Below are positions 58,093-64,000 of a stretch of DNA of 64,000 bases, piece by piece. Position 1 is the stretch's first letter, and every line of letters begins with the position of its first letter. Location: positions 36,666 through 100,665 of the forward strand of contig JAKSKX010000006.1 in the NCBI GenBank assembly GCA_024401535.1, read 5' to 3'. The notes beneath the pieces were generated by a model. That model had not been told where the DNA came from and did not search any database. It was given only the letters and a program-made list of their open reading frames with translations. A program made the position numbers and the translations under genes. This DNA is from Paludibacteraceae bacterium (lineage in GTDB: Bacteria > Bacteroidota > Bacteroidia > Bacteroidales > Paludibacteraceae).

Positions 58093-58108
58093 ATCAAAAA
58101 GCGTGCCA
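58093..58108 (-). promoter_or_regulatory. Sigma-54-like -24/-12 promoter of htpG
   Basis: On the minus strand TGGCACG (58108-58102) is followed, with the GG-N10-GC spacing kept, by TTGAT (58097-58093) where TTGCA/T is expected. Thus the -24 half is perfect and the -12 half has one change (GA for GC). The predicted start is about 40 bases before the ATG. A standard TAnnTTTG element is not evident upstream of htpG. Confidence 0.45.
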
Positions 58109-58117
58109 TGTGCTATG

Positions 58118-58148
58118 GTGTGACATTTTGGCAGAAAAAGTGTGACAT
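58118..58148. promoter_or_regulatory. Direct repeats upstream of htpG (putative operator)
   Basis: Two identical 9-mers, GTGTGACAT on the + strand (58118-58126 and 58140-58148), are spaced 22 bp start to start, about two helical turns. They lie just upstream of the sigma-54-like element as seen from htpG and could be activator or heat-shock regulator sites. Confidence 0.5.
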
Positions 58149-58779
58149 AATTATTCCATTTCACTTTATTTTTTAATCATAGATATTTGGTATTAGTCTT
58201 GCAAGATTGTTTTTCCTGTTCAATAATAATGTCTGCACTATAACAAAGATTTGTTTTTATTTCGATCTTCTTGATTATCGAATAGTCCTTTATTAATTGG
58301 GAATTTATGTGTCAATTCATAGTTTTTAAATTTTGTTTGTTCTATGTTCATTGTCCTATGTTTTCATTTTATTTTTGTTTTATGAGATTTGGTAATTGTT
58401 GAATCTTTTTTGTAAAAATGAATTTTGCTTCGAATGATTCTATATTATGAATGCGAGAAAATTGACACTTTTTTTGTTTTATTGGTTTTATATTTCTCTC
58501 CATTTTCCGATTCGTATTGACAGGATATTTGTTCTAAACATGTTGTATGGCATAGTTGTTAGGCAAATCTTTCGGTTTGGGATTTCTTAAGTGTATGTGT
58601 CTAAAATTATGTTTAACAACACGATTTGTTCAAGTTAAATTTATGAGGTGAGAATGAATGTATATATAATTTTGTTCAAAAAAGGCCTAAATATCGGCTT
58701 TTATCCTTTTTAATCGTGATTTTGTCAAATAAATTGTTCAATTTTTATATAAAAAAGAACCATCGAATAGATTAATAAT
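58149..58779. other. AT-rich intergenic region, no gene seen
   Basis: About 630 bases are strongly AT-rich with no reading frame resembling a known family, no tRNA and no clear repeats. It includes a copy (58706-58726) of the AATCGTGAT-centred stretch also found near 18159-18178. Confidence 0.55.
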
Positions 58780-58787
58780 TACCTTTG
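58780..58787 (+). promoter_or_regulatory. -7 element before the 421-aa T9SS cargo gene
   Basis: TACCTTTG followed by CA matches TAnnTTTG and lies 45 bases before the start codon. No -33 TTTG was found at the usual spacing. Confidence 0.5.
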
Positions 58788-58832
58788 CAATTAGGTTAAT
58801 GTAAAATTTGAACATACATATATAACATAACA

Positions 58833-60098
58833 GTGATAAGTTGTTTGTTTGATAATAGGGGTTGTGCGTCTTCGAGATGTATTGTGTTGGCATTCTTTTG
58901 TGTCGCATTGCTTTTCCTTTCTCCTCTTCAAAATGTTTATTCCGATAATGCAAAGATAGTTCCCGAAGTTTTGCTTTCGTCAGGCTACGCAAATAACAGC
59001 GGAAGACTTTTGGACGTTGAGTTTACTATTGGAGATGTTTTTGTTGGGGATGGAGAGTACAATATGCCAACAAATTCCGACAACACTCTTGGTTTGGGAT
59101 TTTTCATCGGTGACGTTATTTCCGCAAGGTATGTTCACTATTTGATAAATAATGACGAAACATATACAGACACAATCATTCCCGGTTGTGACATTGTCCC
59201 CTTTGATGCTCCGTACAAGCAGGACAGTGTGTTTGTAGGCTGGTATCCTAGCCTTCCAGAGGTTATGCCTGACAAGGATTTGTATGTTATTGCGTTCTAT
59301 CGTGACGTGAACTGGAACATCGTACCGTCAAAGAAGGCATTCTGTCCGGGCGAGATTGCTGAGTTCACTATAGCTTCTGCGGAAGGACTCGCCGGTTTGA
59401 CTGAGTATAAGGTAGAATACATTAAGGAACAGCTCGATGGTGGTTTCATCCAATACGGCTACGAACGTCTTGATGTCTATGAGGATAGCGTTAAGTTCGA
59501 AATACCTATCCCTGCGGACTATATAGGTGATAAAGATTACGAAGAGTTCAGAGTTCGTTTCAAATATGAGGATGGACATGAGTCTAGTTTAGTGTTGTTC
59601 AGGTGTAAGATAAATTTGCCTTCTTCTCTATTGCTTTCCAAGTATGGAGAGGTTGTGATATACAACAACAAAGGTTTCGATGCAAAAGAAGTCGCTTGGT
59701 TTAAGAATGGAGTTCATACGGGCGTCTTTGGAATGCAGTATGTTGAGGAGTCAAAACTTTTCGGTGAATATTCTGCTGTAGTAAGGTCATTTGAAGAAGT
59801 TGAACGAGAGGTTTGTTCAAAAGGATTCTATTACGAAGTTGGCCTTGAGCAGGGTATTGCAATCAACCCTAATCCTGCAAGGAAGGGCGAGCCAATCCAG
59901 ATTTCTGTCAAGGGATTCTCTAGAAATCAGTTGGATAATGCTCAGCTTGATGTGTTCGATGTTCTTGGTTCCCGCAGAATTATGGAGGTTACTAAGGTTG
60001 GCGAAGACAATTATGTAACTTTGTCCGAGGGCGTATATATTGTTGCATTACACCTGGCTACAGGAAAGGTATATTCACTGAAATTCATTGTTTATTAG
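58833..60098 (+). CDS. Secreted protein with T9SS type A sorting domain
   Basis: The 421-residue protein uses a GTG start, since no in-frame ATG precedes the signal peptide (hydrophobic core IVLAFFCVALLFLSPL). Residues ~115-152 resemble a Listeria/Bacteroides (InlB B-like) repeat: VGWYPSLPEVMPDKDLYVIAFY. A central Ig-like stretch with CPGEIAEFTI follows, then a second with WFKNGV. The last ~80 residues are a type A Por sorting domain: INPNPARKGEPIQISV, LDVFDVLG and GVYIVALHLATGKVYSLKFIV. It should pass through T9SS and be anchored or released at the surface. It starts an apparent two-gene operon with the coiled-coil protein 25 bp downstream. Its binding target is unknown. Confidence 0.88.
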   Translation: MISCLFDNRGCASSRCIVLAFFCVALLFLSPLQNVYSDNAKIVPEVLLSSGYANNSGRLLDVEFTIGDVFVGDGEYNMPTNSDNTLGLGFFIGDVISARYVHYLINNDETYTDTIIPGCDIVPFDAPYKQDSVFVGWYPSLPEVMPDKDLYVIAFYRDVNWNIVPSKKAFCPGEIAEFTIASAEGLAGLTEYKVEYIKEQLDGGFIQYGYERLDVYEDSVKFEIPIPADYIGDKDYEEFRVRFKYEDGHESSLVLFRCKINLPSSLLLSKYGEVVIYNNKGFDAKEVAWFKNGVHTGVFGMQYVEESKLFGEYSAVVRSFEEVEREVCSKGFYYEVGLEQGIAINPNPARKGEPIQISVKGFSRNQLDNAQLDVFDVLGSRRIMEVTKVGEDNYVTLSEGVYIVALHLATGKVYSLKFIVY

Positions 60099-60123
60099 AA
60101 TCTTTACGTAAATATTTGCAGAT

Positions 60124-63100
60124 ATGATAAAACATTACTTGAGGAAACTATTTGTATCATTACAGCTGTTGACTGTTAGTGCTTTGGGGTACGCTGATGT
60201 CCCTCAAAGTTTCAATTACCAGAGCGTTGTCAGAACAAGCGCCGGTAAGCCCATAGTCAATCAGAATGTGAAGGTTAGAATATCTATTGATGATTTGTCC
60301 GGTAACAGAGTCTATCAGGAGACTCACGAGGTAAAGACAAATCCATATGGTGTTTTTGCGCTTGTTGTTGGTCAGGGTACAATCAATTCCGGAGTTTTCT
60401 CTAAGATTGATTGGGCGAATGGTCCATATACGTTGACAAGTGAGACTTCCCTTGCTTCGGACAAGAGTGAGGTTATTTCTGCGACGACAACATTGCAGAG
60501 TGTCCCTTATGCCTTGTTCGCATTGAAGTCTGGCAGTTCTAACAATTCTTCATCTAGTGGTGATACTGGTAATGGTTTCAGCGGCAAGTATGATGATTTG
60601 GAGGGCAAGCCTTCTTTGGATATTTATGCTACGGTTGAATCTCTATCAAAGATTTCTGAAGGTATAGACGACCTTAATGCCTTGGTGTCTGCAAATAAAT
60701 CGGCATTGGCCACTATATCTGCAACAGTAAACAATAATATAGCTGCCATAGATTCAAGTAAGGCTGCAATTTCTGCAAACAAATCTTCGATTGCGAGTCT
60801 GTCAAGCGCTACAAGTGAAAACACTTCATCCATAGATGTGAACAAGCTAGCGATAGAGCAGAACATTTCCTCAATAAAGACTATAAACAAGTCATTGATT
60901 TCATATAGCGAGCAGTTGGCTCTTATTTCCGCAGAAATAGATTTACTTAGAGGTGGAAATTTTGGGTCAAGTTCTGATGTGGAGTCTTTGAAGTCAAAGA
61001 TTGTATCATTGCAGTCAACGATTGATTCAATCAAGGAGTCTATTCTTGTTTTTGCAAAGCAGGAGGACTTGGACATCACCAACAAGTCTGTTTCTCAGGT
61101 AGTTGGAAGCGTTTCGACTTTGAAGGCTGATGTCGTTTCTGTAATAGAAAGTGTTGACGCTGTCAAGACTGACGTTAAAAATTCAAAGACTGATATTTCC
61201 GCATTAAAGACATTCCAGATAAATGCCTCTGAAGATATCAGTGACTTGATTGCTGACTCTGTTTACCAGGCTAAGCAGATAAAGTCGTTGACTTCCGATT
61301 TGTCAGCTACTTCTAGAACTATAGATAACTTAAAGAATGATGTTGCATCTATAAAGGGTTCTGTTAATGAGTATGCAGAGACAGTTGCCATAGCCCAATC
61401 GACAGCGGATGCAGCTGCTTCTACGGCTAACAAGGTGCAGGCTGATGTAAAGACTATACAAACATCATTGTCTTCCATGTCTGAAGATGTTGCAGACCTG
61501 AAGAGCGAAATTGCCGGATTAAATACTGGCAACATAGATTTGACTGACATCAAGAAGGAAATTAGGGATAATAAAGCTCAGATCGAATTGGTTAAGTCAA
61601 CTAATTCTAAACAGGACGAAACCATTGCGTCGTTGGACAAAAAAGTTGGAACTAATTCTACAGACATTTATGATTTGAAGAAAAGTGTTGCGAATTTAAA
61701 GAGCAGTTCCCTAAATGAAGCGGCGCTAACAGAGAAGTATAACGAAAAGTATGCTTCCAAAGAGTGGGCTTCAAGAATGCAGGATGATATCGATAAAGTA
61801 TGGAAAGAAGGTATAAACAAGCTATGGGATGAGATTTACAGCAAACACTATACTAGTATGTTTGCAACTGCTTGGCATACACACGACGGCGGTTCTGCCC
61901 CACAAGGTTTGGATCTTCGCAATACTGTAGAGAGTGTGGTTAAAGTTTACACTATGAACTTGGAAACAAGAATGAACGAGCTCGAGAGAAAACTTACTAC
62001 ACTGAAGTCTGAAATTCAGGAGAGTATTGACTTGTCTATTTATTGTACCAAGTCATCTGTTTATACAAAAGCAGAAGTTGATGAGCTAATAGAGAATGCT
62101 GTAAGTTCTTCTCATGTTGACATGTCCGAGTTGGAAGGCAAGTTCCTTACAAAGACGGATTTGTCCATTGTAGATACAAAACTGAGCAACCTTCAGACTG
62201 CTGTTGATGATATAGAGGCAGGAATGGTTTCTGTTTCTGAAACTGCAACAAATGCAAATAAGACTGCGAACACAGCCTTGACCAAAGCCGACCAGGCGTC
62301 TAAGTCTGCTTCAGCTGTTCAGGATAACCTTGATACAGCTACTGCCGACATAAAAACTACGACAGATAACTTGTCTGCCCAAATAAAAGCTTTGTCTGCC
62401 CTTGTAAAGGAAACACCTAGTAACGAGTCCTTTACTGAATTGAAGGAAAGTGTGTCTAAGCTTGAGGAGATCGTAAATGACTTGAATAAAAATGACTTGA
62501 CTTCACGTATAGAGGCCGTAGAGAAGTCTAATGCTTCACTTAAAACAGCGAACCAAACTCTTGCTTCTGAGATTGAAACGCTTAAAAGCGACAATGAGAC
62601 TCTTTCTGCTTCAAATGAGTCTTTGAAGAAATCTAATGCGGCTTTGTCATCTTCTGTAGAAAGTTTGACAGAGACTGCAAATGCGGCATCAAAAGCTATT
62701 TCCACAGCTTCTACGACTATTCAGTCTTTGAATGTCAAGGTTGCAACTCTTGAGAGTAAAGTTTCAAGTCTAGAGAGTGCAGGTAGTTCTTCTAGTGAAA
62801 CTGCTGACGCTAAGATTGCGGCTCTTGAGTCAGCTGTGGCGGCTTTAAAGGTAACTAATACTACATTGTCTTCAAAGATTGCTTCTTTGGAGGATACAAA
62901 TGAAACACTTTCTTCAGAGATAGCAACATTAAAGAAGAATACAAATATTTCTGCATTGTCATCTAAGGTTTCTGCTTTGGAGGAAGATGTAGCGGCACTG
63001 AAGTCAAATCCTTCTGTTGACTATTCATCTCAGATTGCTGATATTAATACAAGATTATCAGCTCTAGAGACTGACAGTAACCTTGATGAAATTTCAGCTG

Positions 63101-63564
63101 CGGTTTCTTCGTTAGAGAGTGATTTGGCTCTTGTTAAGTTAGATGTTTCTAGTTTGAAGTCAAATTCTAATTTGTCGTCTATAACTTCCAGAGTTGAAGT
63201 TTTGGAATCTGATGTTAATGACTTGAAGCTTGCACAAGGATCAGGATCTAATCCAGGAAGTGGCTCTGAAGTTTCTGCTGAGGATTTTGCTGCTTTGCAG
63301 TCTTCTGTTTCGTCTTTGAGTGCTAAACTTGATGATGCTGTTATTAAGATAACCAATACAAGTTCTGCAGCTGCAGCTGTAGCTAATAAGTTCAATCAGT
63401 TCAAGGAGGATGTTGAGTATGAACTTGATGATATTAATAGAGCTTTGAGTAATGTTGTAACGTCTGATGATTTGGACGCTTTGGATAATAAGGTTAGCTC
63501 TCTAAGCAGTAAAATCAATACTGTTATGCAGACTATTATGCAATTGCATCCAGATGGTAAATAA
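60124..63564 (+). CDS. Long coiled-coil fibre-like exported protein
   Basis: The 1,146-residue protein has a signal peptide (MIKHYLRKLFVSLQLLTVSA). It then has a ~110-residue domain (PQSFNYQSVVRTSAGKP ... LQSVPYALFA) that recurs at the start of Bacteroidota tail-fibre-like surface proteins. The rest is almost entirely heptad-patterned coiled coil rich in Ser, Ala, Lys and Asp, with repeated ALES/LKS segments. A break at ~532-655 holds globular, tail-fibre-like motifs (AWHTHDGG, YTKAEVDELI). No type A or B sorting domain is present at the C-terminus. By analogy it could form a trimeric stalk; the export route past the periplasm is unclear. Co-transcription with the T9SS cargo gene suggests a shared surface structure. 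Confidence 0.8.
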   Translation: MIKHYLRKLFVSLQLLTVSALGYADVPQSFNYQSVVRTSAGKPIVNQNVKVRISIDDLSGNRVYQETHEVKTNPYGVFALVVGQGTINSGVFSKIDWANGPYTLTSETSLASDKSEVISATTTLQSVPYALFALKSGSSNNSSSSGDTGNGFSGKYDDLEGKPSLDIYATVESLSKISEGIDDLNALVSANKSALATISATVNNNIAAIDSSKAAISANKSSIASLSSATSENTSSIDVNKLAIEQNISSIKTINKSLISYSEQLALISAEIDLLRGGNFGSSSDVESLKSKIVSLQSTIDSIKESILVFAKQEDLDITNKSVSQVVGSVSTLKADVVSVIESVDAVKTDVKNSKTDISALKTFQINASEDISDLIADSVYQAKQIKSLTSDLSATSRTIDNLKNDVASIKGSVNEYAETVAIAQSTADAAASTANKVQADVKTIQTSLSSMSEDVADLKSEIAGLNTGNIDLTDIKKEIRDNKAQIELVKSTNSKQDETIASLDKKVGTNSTDIYDLKKSVANLKSSSLNEAALTEKYNEKYASKEWASRMQDDIDKVWKEGINKLWDEIYSKHYTSMFATAWHTHDGGSAPQGLDLRNTVESVVKVYTMNLETRMNELERKLTTLKSEIQESIDLSIYCTKSSVYTKAEVDELIENAVSSSHVDMSELEGKFLTKTDLSIVDTKLSNLQTAVDDIEAGMVSVSETATNANKTANTALTKADQASKSASAVQDNLDTATADIKTTTDNLSAQIKALSALVKETPSNESFTELKESVSKLEEIVNDLNKNDLTSRIEAVEKSNASLKTANQTLASEIETLKSDNETLSASNESLKKSNAALSSSVESLTETANAASKAISTASTTIQSLNVKVATLESKVSSLESAGSSSSETADAKIAALESAVAALKVTNTTLSSKIASLEDTNETLSSEIATLKKNTNISALSSKVSALEEDVAALKSNPSVDYSSQIADINTRLSALETDSNLDEISAAVSSLESDLALVKLDVSSLKSNSNLSSITSRVEVLESDVNDLKLAQGSGSNPGSGSEVSAEDFAALQSSVSSLSAKLDDAVIKITNTSSAAAAVANKFNQFKEDVEYELDDINRALSNVVTSDDLDALDNKVSSLSSKINTVMQTIMQLHPDGK

Positions 63565-63641
63565 TAAGAATAAATGGTATTTTCTATCCAAGCAAAGCAA
63601 ATACATGTAAGGGTAGTTTAGTTTTATATCATTGCTATTAT

Positions 63642-63677
63642 AACTCCATGCACATACATTGTGTGTGGAGTTTTTTT
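63642..63677 (+). terminator. Rho-independent terminator after the coiled-coil gene
   Basis: A 13-bp stem including two wobbles (63642-63654 with 63660-63672) has a TACAT loop and continues into a run of T. Confidence 0.9.
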
Positions 63678-63869
63678 GTTATGTTTGTTTCCTGGACTGA
63701 TTAGCTGTGCTGTGAAAGAATCGCTGAAATGTTCACAAAAAATGCCTACAGTTGGTCAGTTCTAGCAATGCAAAGGCGGATTTGTTATGGGTTGTTGAAA
63801 AAGTCGCAAAATTTATTCCTCGTCAAATCAGTCACTTATAAACATTTTATAAAAATAGTTATAAAAACA

Positions 63870-63901
63870 TTTGGTCAGTATTAAAGAAAGCACTAATTTT
63901 G
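63870..63901 (+). promoter_or_regulatory. Consensus strong promoter with AT-rich upstream tract
   Basis: TTTG (63870-63873), a 20-base spacer and TAATTTTG (63894-63901) followed by CA form a full consensus. The ~45 bases upstream are rich in A and T runs, like an UP element. This is the best promoter in the window. Confidence 0.8.
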
Positions 63902-63907
63902 CATCCG

Positions 63908-64000
63908 CAATCGGGAAACAACGATGCTAGAGAGGCCCAGCGGGGCCGAAAGGAGATGAACGAAAAGTTCGCCACAAGGAAGAGTTCTTTGACAAGAATT
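63908..64000 (+). other. Probable rRNA operon leader (truncated by the window end)
   Basis: The transcribed leader has GC-rich hairpins (GGCCC-AGCG-GGGCC at 63934-63947; GAAC-GAAAA-GTTC at 63958-63970) and ends with GTTCTTTGACA (63984-63994), the boxA-like sequence typically found shortly before 16S rRNA in Bacteroidota. The rRNA itself would lie outside. An alternative is a protein gene starting at the ATG at 63956 (first residues MNEKFATRKS), preceded by GGAG with no spacer. Confidence 0.5.

Overview
The window is typical of a Bacteroidota (Bacteroidales-like) chromosome. Three things support this: -7 promoter elements of the TAnnTTTG type, four proteins carrying or built around type IX secretion (T9SS) C-terminal sorting domains, and PorP/SprF- and PorT-type outer-membrane barrels. 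Base composition is about 40% GC, apart from a block near 42.6-49.7 kb that is clearly richer. No rRNA or tRNA gene body, CRISPR array, phage or insertion sequence was seen.

Layout. 1-18.0 kb: the 3' 17 kb of a giant Ig/PKD-repeat adhesin with a type B sorting domain, followed 16 bp later by a PorP/SprF partner (an SprB/SprF-like module). 18.5-27.5 kb: a MATE exporter; a likely operon of a LysM-PBP1 fusion, a PorT-family barrel and an IMP dehydrogenase of the Tritrichomonas foetus class; a BASS-type transporter; and a cytosolic GH13 enzyme. 28.1-40.0 kb: a second giant (3,980 aa) HYR-repeat protein with a type B domain but no adjacent SprF. 40.1-44.5 kb: a tight six-gene operon (YciO/YrdC-type protein, DMT transporter, LrgA, LrgB, tandem USP-like protein, ATP-grasp-like protein). 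44.6-45.95 kb: a gene-poor stretch with a 42-bp tandem repeat, a promoter-to-terminator unit that may be a small RNA, and a structured leader. 46-54.5 kb: a GLUG-repeat giant with a type A sorting domain, an outer-membrane barrel and a small unknown protein. 54.6-58.1 kb: glyA and convergent htpG. 58.8-63.6 kb: a type A T9SS cargo plus a long coiled-coil fibre protein. The last 130 bases look like the promoter and leader of an rRNA operon that begins just outside the window.

The dominant theme is cell-surface construction: about 40 kb encodes secreted repeat proteins, mostly adjacent to outer-membrane barrels that could translocate or anchor them. Housekeeping genes (guaB, glyA, htpG) are interspersed. 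The least explained elements are non-coding: the structured leader before the 46-kb gene, the candidate RNA at 45.5 kb, and the hairpin-bearing 42-bp repeat.
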